From assembly GCA_002452815.1 (NCBI GenBank), contig DKFM01000008.1, positions 225,862 through 289,861 on the forward strand: a DNA stretch of 64,000 nt, written 5' to 3'. Shown here piece after piece: positions 27,451 to 36,543 of this stretch. A program made the position numbers and the translations under genes. Source of the DNA: Rhodobacteraceae bacterium UBA6796. Its GTDB lineage: Bacteria > Pseudomonadota > Alphaproteobacteria > Rhodobacterales > Rhodobacteraceae. The notes below the pieces were generated by a model. It saw only the letters and a program-made list of their open reading frames with translations, searched no databases and was not told the origin of the DNA. Each line of letters opens with the position of its first letter. The stretch's first letter is position 1.

Positions 27451-27471
27451 CCGGGGGGGCAAAACCCCCGG
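27451..27471 (-). terminator. GC hairpin just after mtaB
   Basis: A 7-bp stem CCGGGGG / CCCCCGG with a loop holding four U residues in the minus-strand RNA lies 3 bp after the mtaB stop. The U run is in the loop, not after the stem, so function as an intrinsic terminator is uncertain. Confidence 0.35.
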
Positions 27472-27473
27472 CT

Positions 27474-28733
27474 TCATGCCTGCAGACGGGTGCCGTCCTG
27501 CCCGGTGATGCGCAGCCGCATCAGGCTACCCTCGGGCATGTCGCGGTCAAAGGCCACTTCGGTGAAATACTCGGTCCGGCCCAGACGCGGCCCCTCGGTC
27601 AGGATCATGCGTTCCTGCCCGACCTCGGCGGCCAGATGCCGTTCCAGCGCGGCTTGCCCCGCCGCCCGCAGCCGGGCGGCACGCTCCTTGATCGCGGGGC
27701 CTTTCACCGCGGGCATCCGCGCCGCGGGCGTGCCCTTGCGCGCCGAATAGGGGAAGACATGCAGGAAGGTCAGGCCGCAATCGTCAACCAGCCGCAACGA
27801 GTTTTCGAACATCGCCTCGGTCTCGGTCGGGAAGCCCGCGATGATGTCGGCGCCAAACACGATGCCCGGGCGCAGCCGCCGCGCCTCTTCGCAAAAGGCG
27901 ATCGCATCGTCGCGCAGGTGGCGGCGCTTCATCCGTTTCAGGATCATGTCATCGCCATGCTGAAGCGACAGATGCAGATGCGGCATCAGCCGCGGCTCGG
28001 TCGCGATGGCCAACATCAGGTTCTCGTCAGCCTCGATACTGTCGATCGAGCTGATCCGCAGCCGCGCCAGATCGGGCACCAGCCGCAGAATGCGCATTAC
28101 CAGATCGCCCAGCCGCGGTTCGCCCGGCAGATCGGCGCCCCAACTGGTCAGGTCGACCCCGGTCAGCACCACCTCGTTGAAACCGCGATCCACCAGCCGC
28201 TTGATCTGTTCGACCACGACCCCCGCCGGGACCGAACGCGAATTGCCCCGCCCGAAGGGGATGATGCAGAAGGTGCAGCGGTGATCGCAGCCGTTTTGCA
28301 CCTGCACATAGGCACGGTGCCGACCGAAGCCGTCGATCAGATGGCCCGCGGTTTCCTTGACCGACATGATGTCATCGACCATCACGCGTTCGGTCTCGCC
28401 GATGAAATCGGGGCCTTGCGGCGCCATCTGCGCCCAGGTTTCGGCCTGCATCTTTTCGTGGTTGCCGATGACGCGGGCGACCTCGGGCATGGCGGCGAAG
28501 GTCTCGGGTTCGGTCTGCGCGGCGCAGCCGGTGACGATGATCGTGGCGCCGGGGTTTTCGCGGCTGAGCCTGCGGATTTCCTGCTTGGCCTTGCGCACGG
28601 CCTCGGCCGTCACCGCGCAGGTGTTCACCACCACGGCATTCTCGATCCCGGCCTGCGCCGAGAGTTCCTTCATCGCTTCCGTCTCATAGGCATTCAGACG
28701 GCAGCCCAGCGTGGCAAAGACCGGGGGCTTCAT
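27474..28733 (-). CDS. mtaB: tRNA t6A37 methylthiotransferase MtaB
   Basis: This 419-residue radical-SAM methylthiotransferase has three N-terminal cysteines for the auxiliary cluster (TLGCRLN, VNTCAVT, VTGCAAQ) and a radical SAM C-x3-C-x2-C motif ([10 protein letters not shown]) near residue 150. It lacks a recognisable long TRAM extension beyond about 60 residues. It converts t6A37 to ms2t6A37 in tRNAs decoding ANN codons. It starts in an ATGA overlap with dapF. Confidence 0.92.
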   Translation of the reverse strand: MKPPVFATLGCRLNAYETEAMKELSAQAGIENAVVVNTCAVTAEAVRKAKQEIRRLSRENPGATIIVTGCAAQTEPETFAAMPEVARVIGNHEKMQAETWAQMAPQGPDFIGETERVMVDDIMSVKETAGHLIDGFGRHRAYVQVQNGCDHRCTFCIIPFGRGNSRSVPAGVVVEQIKRLVDRGFNEVVLTGVDLTSWGADLPGEPRLGDLVMRILRLVPDLARLRISSIDSIEADENLMLAIATEPRLMPHLHLSLQHGDDMILKRMKRRHLRDDAIAFCEEARRLRPGIVFGADIIAGFPTETEAMFENSLRLVDDCGLTFLHVFPYSARKGTPAARMPAVKGPAIKERAARLRAAGQAALERHLAAEVGQERMILTEGPRLGRTEYFTEVAFDRDMPEGSLMRLRITGQDGTRLQA

Positions 28734-29560
28734 AGCGCGGCCAGAAATTCCGGGGTCAAGACCCCGGTGAAGACAAGCGCGGTCGGGCCGGTCATCCAGA
28801 CGCCATCCGCGCGCCAGTCGATTTCCAGCCGCCCGCCGTCGACATCCACGATCACATGGCGCCCGGTCAGGCCGCGCAGATGCGCCGCAACAGCAGTGGC
28901 GCAGGTGCCCGACCCGCAGGCCAGCGTGATCCCCGCGCCGCGTTCCCAGACCCGCATGCGCAGATGATCGGGCGCGGTGAGAGAGGCGAATTCCACATTG
29001 GTGCGCTCGGGGAACAGCGTGTCATGCTCGATCGCCGGGCCAAGCCCCGCGACATCGACGGCCTCGGCATCGTCGACGAAATAGATGCAATGCGGGTTGC
29101 CCATGCCCACGGCCACCGGATCGCCCACCAGCGGCAGCGCCATCGGGTCGCCCGCCACCGGAATCGCCGCAGCCTCCAGAATCGGCTCGCCCATGTTCAC
29201 GCTGACCAGCCCATCGGCTCGCCGCCGCGCCGACAATTGCCCGCGCGCGGTGGTCAGCGTGACCGTATCCTGCCCCAGTTGACGCATCATCCAGTCGCTG
29301 ACGCAGCGCGTGGCATTGCCGCAGGCACCGGCTTTCGATCCGTCAGAGTTCCAGAACTCCAGCGTGAAATCAGTCTGTTGCGCGGGCTTGATGACTGCCA
29401 GCTGATCGAACCCCACGCCGCGATGCCGATCGCCAAGCGCCCGCGCCAGCGCAGGGGTCACCGGATCGTCGCCCACCCGGGCGTCGATCACCACGAAATC
29501 ATTGCCCAGCCCGTGCATTTTCATGAAGGGCAGGCCCAAGGGCGCGCGTGTCTGTTCCAT
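28730..29560 (-). CDS. dapF: Diaminopimelate epimerase
   Basis: This 276-residue protein has the two active-site cysteines in [10 protein letters not shown] and [12 protein letters not shown], the symmetric halves of the DapF fold, and the opening [13 protein letters not shown]. It interconverts LL- and meso-diaminopimelate for lysine and peptidoglycan synthesis. The ATG at 29560 adds about a dozen residues before the conserved start; a later ATG at the MKMHGLGN sequence is possible. It is the first gene of a dapF-mtaB operon. Confidence 0.94.
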   Translation of the reverse strand: MEQTRAPLGLPFMKMHGLGNDFVVIDARVGDDPVTPALARALGDRHRGVGFDQLAVIKPAQQTDFTLEFWNSDGSKAGACGNATRCVSDWMMRQLGQDTVTLTTARGQLSARRRADGLVSVNMGEPILEAAAIPVAGDPMALPLVGDPVAVGMGNPHCIYFVDDAEAVDVAGLGPAIEHDTLFPERTNVEFASLTAPDHLRMRVWERGAGITLACGSGTCATAVAAHLRGLTGRHVIVDVDGGRLEIDWRADGVWMTGPTALVFTGVLTPEFLAAL

Positions 29561-29623
29561 GGCGGCGATATACGCCCCGCAAAAGGTTTTTTCCAGTAGC
29601 TCGATTTTTCCGTGAATTTGCCC

Positions 29624-29652
29624 TTGACCCCCCCGGCCCGCGCCTTTAGAGA
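29624..29652 (+). promoter_or_regulatory. Putative sigma70 promoter of tRNA-Lys
   Basis: TTGACC at 29624-29629 is a strong -35. The -10 could be TTTAGA (15-bp spacer) or TAGAGA (17-bp spacer) ending by 29652. It lies about 70 bp upstream of the tRNA. The intervening GC-rich sequence carries no gene. Confidence 0.5.
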
Positions 29653-29718
29653 GCCGCGCAGTGACAGGCTGAACACGCAGCCTGCGACCGACACCGCTAC
29701 GCAGTGTCCCATAGGTGA

Positions 29719-29794
29719 GAGCCGGTAGCTCAGCTGGTAGAGCAACTGACTTTTAATCAGTAGGTCCAGGGTTCGAACCCCTGCCGGCTCACCA
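29719..29794 (+). tRNA. tRNA-Lys (UUU)
   Basis: This 76-base cloverleaf has acceptor arms GAGCCGG / CCGGCTC, D-arm with AGCTCAGCTGGTAGAGC, anticodon stem ACTGA/TCAGT around loop CTTTTAA giving anticodon TTT (29752-29754), T-arm CAGGGTTCGAACCCCTG and an encoded CCA end. All canonical positions are present. Confidence 0.97.
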
Positions 29795-29941
29795 TTCTTT
29801 CTGAATTTATGCCACGCGATGCCCGGGTTGTTCATGTGTGCAACGGGGCCGTTCTGCGTGTATGGCATGCCCGGTTTTTTGACCAGACCTGCACTCTGTT
29901 CTTTGGTGGCCGTTGTCCTGGCGCTGTTGCGGCCGGGCGGG

Positions 29942-29970
29942 CAAAAAAACGGGGCCCGCCGGGGCCCCGT
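29942..29970 (-). terminator. Rho-independent terminator of the TRAP operon
   Basis: On the minus strand ACGGGGCC / GGCCCCGT form an 8-bp stem with a 6-base loop, followed by a run of seven T. It lies 20 bp after the dctP stop. The remaining 29795-29941 stretch between the tRNA and this hairpin holds no convincing gene. Confidence 0.85.
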
Positions 29971-29990
29971 TCTGGTCGATCATGTTGCGC

Positions 29991-31085
29991 TTACTGGGTG
30001 GCGCAGGCGCGGATCTTTTCGATGTCCGGGCCGTTCGGGTTGCGGCCCAGGTTGAACGGCGCCGAGGCCGAACGCCAGTTCGAATAGTCCTGCAGATATT
30101 CCAGCTGGCTCAGGTAAACCTTGGCCGAAGACGGGTTTTCGCAGGCGACTTCCTCGATCACGGCGTTGGCCATGGTCTGGATCTTGGCCAGCGCCTCGTC
30201 GTCCATCCGGGTGATCTCGTTCACGTCCTTGAACTGCTTGTAGGCGTCATTCGCGCGCCGTTCGGTGAAGGCCAGCGACCACAGCAGGTTCGCCTCGGCC
30301 GCGATTTCCAGTTTTTCCTGGGTCTCGGGGCTCAGCGCGTCCCAGGCCTGCTTGTTGATCATCACCCCGAAGATCGAGGCCGACTGGTGCCAGCCCGGCG
30401 TCGCCCAGTATTGCGTGACCTGCTGGAAACCGCCCGACCAGTCGACGTTCGGGGTCGAGAATTCGGCCCCGTCGATCACGCCGCGTTCCAGCGACTGATA
30501 GATCTCGCCGCCGGCCATCGACACCTGCGACCCGCCCAGTTGGTTCAGCAGACGGCCCTGTTCCAGCCCCGACAGACGCAGGCGCTTGCCCTGCAGATCG
30601 GCGATGGTGCGGATCGGCTCCTTGGTGTGGAAGCCGGATTCGTTGTTGGTCACCGCATAGGGCAGATAGACCATGCCGAACTTGCCGTAGACTTCGTTAT
30701 ACAGCTCCTTGCCGCCCCATTCCTGAATCCAGTTCACATAGTCGACGGCGTTGAACAGGCTGGCGGTGGTGGCCAGCGGCGAGAAGGCCGCATCGCGCCC
30801 CGCCCAATAGCCGGGCCAGTCGCCGCCCGCCTGGATCGTGCCGCTTTCGACGGCGCCGAACACCTCGCCCGCGGGGACAAGGCTGCCGCCTTCGAAGAAT
30901 TCGATCTTCAGATCGCCGCCGGTCAGCTTGTTCGCCAGTTCGACGAAATGCTTGTCCATCTCGATCAGTTCGAGCGAGTTCGGCCAGGTGGTGGTCATCT
31001 GCCAGCTGGTCTCGGCCTGGGCGGCAACGCCCGCCCCGATCAGTGCCAGCGTGAACACCCCGGTTTTCAAGGTCTTGGTATGCAT
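29991..31085 (-). CDS. dctP: TRAP transporter solute-binding protein, DctP family
   Basis: This 364-residue protein has a Sec signal peptide (cleavage after AAQA) and a DctP fold. The conserved arginine region KRLRLSGLEQGRLLNQLGG and GEIYQSLERGVIDGAEF are typical of the branch that includes the keto-acid-binding TakP and mannitol/chloroaromatic-type binders. It captures an organic acid in the periplasm for the DctQM permease encoded just upstream. A GGAGGAG ribosome site fixes the start. It is the last gene of the dctQ-dctM-dctP operon. Confidence 0.88.
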   Translation of the reverse strand: MHTKTLKTGVFTLALIGAGVAAQAETSWQMTTTWPNSLELIEMDKHFVELANKLTGGDLKIEFFEGGSLVPAGEVFGAVESGTIQAGGDWPGYWAGRDAAFSPLATTASLFNAVDYVNWIQEWGGKELYNEVYGKFGMVYLPYAVTNNESGFHTKEPIRTIADLQGKRLRLSGLEQGRLLNQLGGSQVSMAGGEIYQSLERGVIDGAEFSTPNVDWSGGFQQVTQYWATPGWHQSASIFGVMINKQAWDALSPETQEKLEIAAEANLLWSLAFTERRANDAYKQFKDVNEITRMDDEALAKIQTMANAVIEEVACENPSSAKVYLSQLEYLQDYSNWRSASAPFNLGRNPNGPDIEKIRACATQ

Positions 31086-31117
31086 CAACTTCTCCTCCTC
31101 AGTCAGTGCAAGTTTCG

Positions 31118-32443
31118 TCATTTGGTGTTGTAAAGCGTGTCGGGCAGCCAGGTGATCAGCTGCGGGAACAGGGCCAGCGCCAGCGCCATCATCACGATCA
31201 GCGCGATGAAGGGCATCACGCCCAGGATGATGTCCGACGTCTTGATGCTGCGCGGCGACAGGGCGCGCATGTAGAACAGCGCATAGCCGAAGGGCGGCGT
31301 CAGGAACGAGGTTTGCAGGACCACCGCGGTCAGCACCACGAACCACAGTTCGCTGATGCCCATTTCCTTCACCACCGGCAGGAAGATCGGGAAGGACAGC
31401 AGCACGATCCCGGTCCAGTCCAGGAACATCCCCATCACGAAGATCACGAGCATCATCATCGTAATCAGCATCCAGGGTTCCATATCCAGCCCGCGCATCA
31501 TGTTCTGCGCCGCATGCAGGCCGCCGGTGATGTTGAACACGCCGGTGAAGGCGGTCGCGCCGACCACGATGAACAGGATCATCGCCGAGGTGCGCCCGGT
31601 TTCCCACAGCGCCGAGGCGAAGGTCGCCCATTCGAACCGGCCGCGGAAGATCACGATCAACAGCGCCAGGAACGCGCCGATCGCCGACGCCTCGGTCGCG
31701 GTGGCGATGCCCGCCAGCATGGTGCCCAGAATGCCGAAGATCAAAACCAGCGGCGGCAGCGCCTCGAGCAGCAGCATCGGCAGCAGCTGCGACACCGGCA
31801 CCCGTTCTTCCATCGACACGGGCGGCGCCAGATCGGGGCGGAACAGCGCGACCAGCGCGACATAACCAGCATAAAGCAGACCCAGAATCACGCCCGGCAC
31901 CATCGAGCCCGCGAACAGCTCGCCCACCGAAAGCGACGAATTCGACGACATCAGGATCAGCATGATCGAGGGCGGAATCAGAATCCCCAGACAGCCCGAG
32001 GCGGCAATCAGCCCCGTCGTCAGCCGCTTGGAATAGCCGTATTGCAGCATCGGTTTGAGCGCCATCACCCCCATCACGGTGATCGAGGCGCCGATGATCC
32101 CGGTCGTCGCCGCCAGCAGGATCGAGATGAACACGACCGCAAGGCCAAGCCCGCCGGTCACCCGCCCCATCAGCAGGCGCAGCGTTTCGAACATCCGGTC
32201 GGTCACGCCGCTGTCGGACAGGAAGCGCGCCATCAGCACGAACAGCGGAATCGCGATCAGGATGTAATTGTCCAGCACCTCGCCGAAGATGCGGTTGATG
32301 ACGATGCCCAGCACCATCGGCTTGCCCGCGATCAGCGCGCCCAGCACCGCGGTGCCGCCCAGAACGAAGGCCAGCGGATGGCCCATGAACAGACCCAGCA
32401 GCAACAGCCCGGCCATGATCAGACCGATGACCTCACCCGACAT
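31118..32443 (-). CDS. dctM: TRAP transporter large permease, DctM family
   Basis: This 441-residue protein has about twelve membrane segments and DctM signatures such as NYILIAIPLFVLMARFL, ASGCLGILIPPSIMLIL and TPPFGYALFYM. It is the sodium-coupled transport subunit of a tripartite carboxylate transporter. The start overlaps the dctQ stop by 11 bp, and dctP follows after 32 bp. Confidence 0.92.
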   Translation of the reverse strand: MSGEVIGLIMAGLLLLGLFMGHPLAFVLGGTAVLGALIAGKPMVLGIVINRIFGEVLDNYILIAIPLFVLMARFLSDSGVTDRMFETLRLLMGRVTGGLGLAVVFISILLAATTGIIGASITVMGVMALKPMLQYGYSKRLTTGLIAASGCLGILIPPSIMLILMSSNSSLSVGELFAGSMVPGVILGLLYAGYVALVALFRPDLAPPVSMEERVPVSQLLPMLLLEALPPLVLIFGILGTMLAGIATATEASAIGAFLALLIVIFRGRFEWATFASALWETGRTSAMILFIVVGATAFTGVFNITGGLHAAQNMMRGLDMEPWMLITMMMLVIFVMGMFLDWTGIVLLSFPIFLPVVKEMGISELWFVVLTAVVLQTSFLTPPFGYALFYMRALSPRSIKTSDIILGVMPFIALIVMMALALALFPQLITWLPDTLYNTK

Positions 32444-32936
32444 GATGATGCTCCTGCTTGTTCAGCGCCAGTTTCAGCACCTCCGAGATGCCTTGCAGCA
32501 GCAACAGCGCTGCCGCGACCGACATTGCGATCTTGACCGGATAGACCGGCAGCTGGATCGCGCCATAGGTGGTTTCCTTCTGCGCCAAGGACCGCATCGC
32601 GAAATCCCAGCTGCGGGTGGTGAAGACCCAGGCGAAGGGAAAGAAAAAGATCAGATAGCCCAGGATTTCGACCACGCGCCGCGGCCCGTGCCGCATCGTC
32701 TCGGTCAGCAGGTCGACGCGCACATGCGCCTGATGGCGCAGCGCATAGCCGCCCAGCAGGATGAAGTAGAAGCCATAGAGTTGTTTCGTCAGATCGAACG
32801 CCCAGAGTGTCGGCGCGTTGAAGCCATAGCGCAGGATCACGTCATAGATGATCATGCCCGCAAAGATGACTGCAACGAAGGCCACGACACGGCCCACGAT
32901 CTCGTTCAACCCGTCGATCAGACGGATCAGCACCAT
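32433..32936 (-). CDS. dctQ: TRAP transporter small permease, DctQ family
   Basis: This 167-residue protein has four membrane segments and the DctQ pattern VILRYGFNAPTLWAFDLTKQLYGFYFILLGGYALR. It stabilises the DctM subunit in the inner membrane. The ATG at 32936 follows GGGAGGAA; a TTG five codons upstream is less likely. First gene of the TRAP operon, divergent from a LysR gene 122 bp away. Confidence 0.9.
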   Translation of the reverse strand: MVLIRLIDGLNEIVGRVVAFVAVIFAGMIIYDVILRYGFNAPTLWAFDLTKQLYGFYFILLGGYALRHQAHVRVDLLTETMRHGPRRVVEILGYLIFFFPFAWVFTTRSWDFAMRSLAQKETTYGAIQLPVYPVKIAMSVAAALLLLQGISEVLKLALNKQEHHHVG

Positions 32937-33036
32937 TAGATTTCCTCCCAAAACTCAGATGACCGGCGCGAAACGCACCAGTCACCTCCCCTGCGGATGA
33001 TTAAAGGGCGGGATGCGACAGTTTGACATGGGTAAA

Positions 33037-33057
33037 TGTGCAGAGGTAGGTTGCACA
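33037..33057. promoter_or_regulatory. Candidate LysR-type operator
   Basis: TGTGCA-N9-TGCACA is a perfect 6-bp inverted repeat ending 1 bp before the lysR-type start codon, in the divergent dctQ/lysR intergenic region. It contains the T-N11-A type spacing seen in LysR sites. Autoregulation would block the regulator's own start. Confidence 0.4.
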
Positions 33058-33058
33058 A

Positions 33059-33961
33059 ATGCAGACGAGTTTTGACTGGAACGATCTGAAGTTTTTCCTG
33101 GCCCTGTCGCGCCTGAAGCGGATGACAGTGGCGGGCAGGGCATTGGGCATCGACCAGACCACAGTGGCGCGGCGGATACGCGCGCTGGAGAAATCGGTGG
33201 GCGCGCAGTTGTTCATCCGCGACGAGGCCGGATATGCGCTGACCCAGGCGGGCGAACGCCTGTTGCCGATCGCGCTGGATGTGGAACGGTCGAGCACCCG
33301 CGTGCACGAACAGATCGTGGGCGAGGCCGGGCGTCTGGCGGGCACCGTGCGGATCGGCGCGCCCGACGGGCTGGGCACCTATATCGTCACCCCGCTGCTG
33401 GCCCGGTTCCAGCGCGACAACCCCGATGTCGACGTGGCCCTGGTGGTGCGCTCGCGCCAGTTCCAGATGTCGCACCAAGAGGTGCATCTGTCGCTGGATT
33501 TGTCTTTGCCCACAAGCGGCAGGCTGCTGGCCCGGCGGATGACGGATTACCACCTGCATTTCTTTGCCGCGCCCGATTACCTGCGCCGTTATGGCCGCCC
33601 CGAAAAGCTGCGCGATCTGCGCCATCACCGGCTGGTGGGGTACATCCCCGAGATGCTGTTTTCGGATGAATTGCGCTATCTGGAAGAACTGGGAATCACC
33701 ACGCCGGTGGGCTTTGCCTCGACCTCGATGATCGCGCAGCGCGAGGCCGTGCGCGAGGGCGCGGGGCTGGCGATCCTGCCGCGATTCATGGCGCTTGACG
33801 ACCCCGATCTGGAGCCGGTTCTGGTGGATGATTACGTCCTGACCCGCACCGTCTGGATCCTCAGCCATCAAAGCACCGAAGACCTGGCGCGGGTGCGCGT
33901 CGTGTCGGAATATCTGCAACAGGTCGCGCGCCGCGAACGCCACCGCTTTCTGATCCACTAG
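33059..33961 (+). CDS. LysR family transcriptional regulator
   Basis: This 300-residue protein has an N-terminal winged helix (DWNDLKFFLALSRLKRMTVAGRALGIDQTTVARRIRALEKSVG) and a periplasmic-binding-like effector domain with RIGAPDGLGTYIV. It diverges from the TRAP operon and is upstream of the acyl-CoA synthetase and hydratase genes, so it probably regulates one or both in response to the imported acid. The ATG lacks a strong ribosome site and abuts a palindrome. Confidence 0.9.
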   Translation: MQTSFDWNDLKFFLALSRLKRMTVAGRALGIDQTTVARRIRALEKSVGAQLFIRDEAGYALTQAGERLLPIALDVERSSTRVHEQIVGEAGRLAGTVRIGAPDGLGTYIVTPLLARFQRDNPDVDVALVVRSRQFQMSHQEVHLSLDLSLPTSGRLLARRMTDYHLHFFAAPDYLRRYGRPEKLRDLRHHRLVGYIPEMLFSDELRYLEELGITTPVGFASTSMIAQREAVREGAGLAILPRFMALDDPDLEPVLVDDYVLTRTVWILSHQSTEDLARVRVVSEYLQQVARRERHRFLIH

Positions 33962-34092
33962 GCCGCGCGCCGGCAAATTGCCTTCCCTTGCGTCAACTTT
34001 TCCGGCGATGGACAACCAAGGCGCGAATGCGCTCAGTTTGCCGCGGAGGAGGGCGCCCCGGTTCGGGTGCGCCGCGATGGGGAGGAGAGAGC

Positions 34093-35760
34093 GTGCTGTC
34101 TCGCAAAGAGAGCTATGCCGCGACGGTTGCGGCATTTCAGTGGGAAATTCCCGAACGGTACAATATCGGGCAGGATGTCTGCGACCGCTGGGCCGCGACC
34201 GATCCCGAAAGGGTCGCGCTGATCGAGGTGGCCGAAGACGGCTACGGCCCGGTGCGCAAGACCACATTCGCCGAATTGCGGGCGGCATCGAACCGATTCG
34301 CCAATGTGTTGACCGGGCTGGGGCTGGGCGGCGATGGGGTTTCGGCTGGGGATCGCGTGGCGATCCTGTTGCCGCAGCGCCGGGAAACCGCCATCGCCCA
34401 TGTCGCGGCCTTCAAGGCGGGGTGCATTTCGCTGCCGCTGTTTACCCTGTTCGGCCCCGAGGCCCTGCTGCACCGACTGCGCGACAGTGGCGCGCGGGTT
34501 CTGGTGACCGATCACGCCAGCCTGTCGGTGATTGCCGCGATCCGGCAGGACTTGCCCGATCTGGAGGTGGTCTTCGTTGTCGACGGCCCCGCCGAGGGTG
34601 CGCAGGATTTCGACGCCGCGCTGGCGGCGGCCCCGGATGACTTCACCCCGGTCGACAGCCTGTCCAATGCGCCGGCGACCCTGATCTATACCTCGGGCAC
34701 GACGGGCAACCCGAAAGGTGCGCTGCATGCGCATCGCGTGCTGCTGGGCCATCTGCCCGGGGTCGAGATGAGCCATGATTTCCTGCCGCAACCGGGCGAT
34801 TGCATCTGGACGCCGGCCGACTGGGCCTGGATCGGCGGGTTGCTCGACGTGTTGCTGCCCGCGCTGCACCATGGCGTGCCGGTCGTCGCCTGCCGGTTCC
34901 GCAAGTTCTCGGCCCAGGCGGCGGCCGACCTGATCCGCCGCTTCGGGGTGCGCAATGCGTTCCTGCCGCCCACCGCGCTCAAGATGATGAAGGCCGACCC
35001 CGGCAGCGCGGACTGGGCGCTGAACATGCGTTCCGTCGCCTCGGGCGGAGAGCCGTTGGGCGCACAGCTGCTGGAGTGGGGGCGGCGGGCGCTTGGCGTC
35101 ACGATCAACGAATTCTACGGCCAGACCGAATGCAATATGGTGGTGTCCAGTTGCTCGGCGCTGGCCGACCCCGAAAACGGGGTGATGGGCTGGCCGGTGC
35201 CGGGCCACCGTGTCGATGTGATCGACGAATCCACCGCCGAACGCCTGCCCGACGGGTCCGAGGGGGCGATCGCCATTCTGGCGCCCGATCCGGTGATGTT
35301 CCTGGGCTACTGGAACCAGCCTGCTGCGACGGCGGCGAAATTCATGATCGGCCCCGAAGGGCGCTGGCTGGTGACGGGCGATCGCGGCCTGCGGCGCCCT
35401 GACGGGCGGCTGGTTTTCAAGGGGCGCAACGATGACATCATCTCGACCGGCGGCTATCGGGTCGGTCCGGCCGAGATCGAGGATTGCCTGATCGCGCATC
35501 CGGCGATTGCCATGGCGGGCGTGGTCGGCCAGCCCGATCCGCTGCGCGGCGAGATCGTCGCGGCCTTTGTCACGCTGCGTGCCGGGCACAGCGACAGCCC
35601 CGCGTTGCGCGACGAGATCGCGGCCCATGTCCGCACGCGTCTGGCCGCCTATGAATACCCCCGCGCGATCTATGTCGTGGCGGATCTGCCGGTGACGACC
35701 ACGGGCAAGATCATCCGCGGCGATCTGCGCAAACGCCTGACCGAGGAGAGCCCGCAATGA
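34093..35760 (+). CDS. AMP-binding acyl-CoA synthetase, medium-chain type
   Basis: This 555-residue ANL-superfamily ligase has P-loop LIYTSGTTGNPKGA, the A5 motif YGQTECN, the A7 TGDRG motif and a catalytic Lys region in TTTGKIIRGDLRKR at the C-terminus. It adenylates a carboxylate and transfers it to CoA. The GTG at 34093 follows GGAGGAGAGAGC, an excellent ribosome site; the extended upstream frame has none and reads into non-conserved basic sequence. It overlaps the hydratase gene by 4 bp. Confidence 0.9.
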   Translation: MLSRKESYAATVAAFQWEIPERYNIGQDVCDRWAATDPERVALIEVAEDGYGPVRKTTFAELRAASNRFANVLTGLGLGGDGVSAGDRVAILLPQRRETAIAHVAAFKAGCISLPLFTLFGPEALLHRLRDSGARVLVTDHASLSVIAAIRQDLPDLEVVFVVDGPAEGAQDFDAALAAAPDDFTPVDSLSNAPATLIYTSGTTGNPKGALHAHRVLLGHLPGVEMSHDFLPQPGDCIWTPADWAWIGGLLDVLLPALHHGVPVVACRFRKFSAQAAADLIRRFGVRNAFLPPTALKMMKADPGSADWALNMRSVASGGEPLGAQLLEWGRRALGVTINEFYGQTECNMVVSSCSALADPENGVMGWPVPGHRVDVIDESTAERLPDGSEGAIAILAPDPVMFLGYWNQPAATAAKFMIGPEGRWLVTGDRGLRRPDGRLVFKGRNDDIISTGGYRVGPAEIEDCLIAHPAIAMAGVVGQPDPLRGEIVAAFVTLRAGHSDSPALRDEIAAHVRTRLAAYEYPRAIYVVADLPVTTTGKIIRGDLRKRLTEESPQ

Positions 35761-36530
35761 CCGAAGCCGCCGTTTTGTTCGACACCGACGGGCCGGTTGC
35801 CCGGATCACCCTTAACCGCCCGTCGCGGCGCAATGCCATCGACGGTGCGGCGGCGGCGGGGCTGACCGATGCGCTGGCCCGGTTCGAGGCCGACCCGGAT
35901 CTGCGCGTCGCCGTGCTGTGCGGCGCCGGCCCGGTGTTTTGCGCGGGGATGGATCTGGCGGCCTTTGGCGCGGGTCAGGTCGAAGAGGTGCTGTTCGGCC
36001 CGGGCGGCTTTGCCGGCCTGACAGAGGCGCGGCGGACCAAGCCGCTGATCGCGGCGGTGCATGGCGCGGCGCTGGCGGGCGGGTTCGAGCTGGCGCTGGC
36101 CTGCGACATGATCGTGGCCGAGGACGGCTGCCGCTTCGGCCTGCCCGAGGTGATCCGCGGGCTGGTGGCCGGGGCCGGCGGTGCGCTGCGGCTGGCCACG
36201 GTGATTCCGCCTGCGCGGGCGCGTGAAATCCTGCTGACCGGACGGATGATCGACACCGCCGAGGCCTGGGATCTGGGCCTGATCGCGCGGCGCGCCGCGC
36301 CGGGGGCAGGTGTCGAAACCTCGCTGGACCTGGCACGCGAGATTGCCGCCAATGCGCCTTTGGCGGTGGCCGAGACCCTGCGCCTGAGCCGCGCCGCCGA
36401 GGCCGCGCAGATGGCGCCGCTCTGGCCCGAGAACGCGCGCACCCTGCGGGCGATCATGGCCAGCGAGGACGCGCAGGAAGGCGCCCGCGCCTTTCTGGAA
36501 CGTCGCGCGCCGCAATGGCAGGGCCGCTGA
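35757..36530 (+). CDS. Enoyl-CoA hydratase/isomerase family protein
   Basis: This 257-residue crotonase-fold protein has oxyanion-hole regions CAGMDLAAFG and AALAGGFELALACDMIVAED. The first catalytic-glutamate position falls in FGLPEVIRGLVAGAGG (Glu), but the second acidic residue of classic hydratases is replaced, so the reaction may be isomerisation or hydrolysis. It is co-transcribed with the acyl-CoA synthetase and probably acts on the same CoA ester. Convergent with the amidase gene 14 bp away. Confidence 0.85.
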   Translation: MTEAAVLFDTDGPVARITLNRPSRRNAIDGAAAAGLTDALARFEADPDLRVAVLCGAGPVFCAGMDLAAFGAGQVEEVLFGPGGFAGLTEARRTKPLIAAVHGAALAGGFELALACDMIVAEDGCRFGLPEVIRGLVAGAGGALRLATVIPPARAREILLTGRMIDTAEAWDLGLIARRAAPGAGVETSLDLAREIAANAPLAVAETLRLSRAAEAAQMAPLWPENARTLRAIMASEDAQEGARAFLERRAPQWQGR

Positions 36531-36543
36531 TCCGGGCGCGCGG

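Noticed and set aside
29521..29868. Minus-strand frame containing [20 protein letters not shown]
   Set aside because: This peptide is the well-known mistranslation of the antisense strand of a tRNA gene; the region encodes tRNA-Lys.
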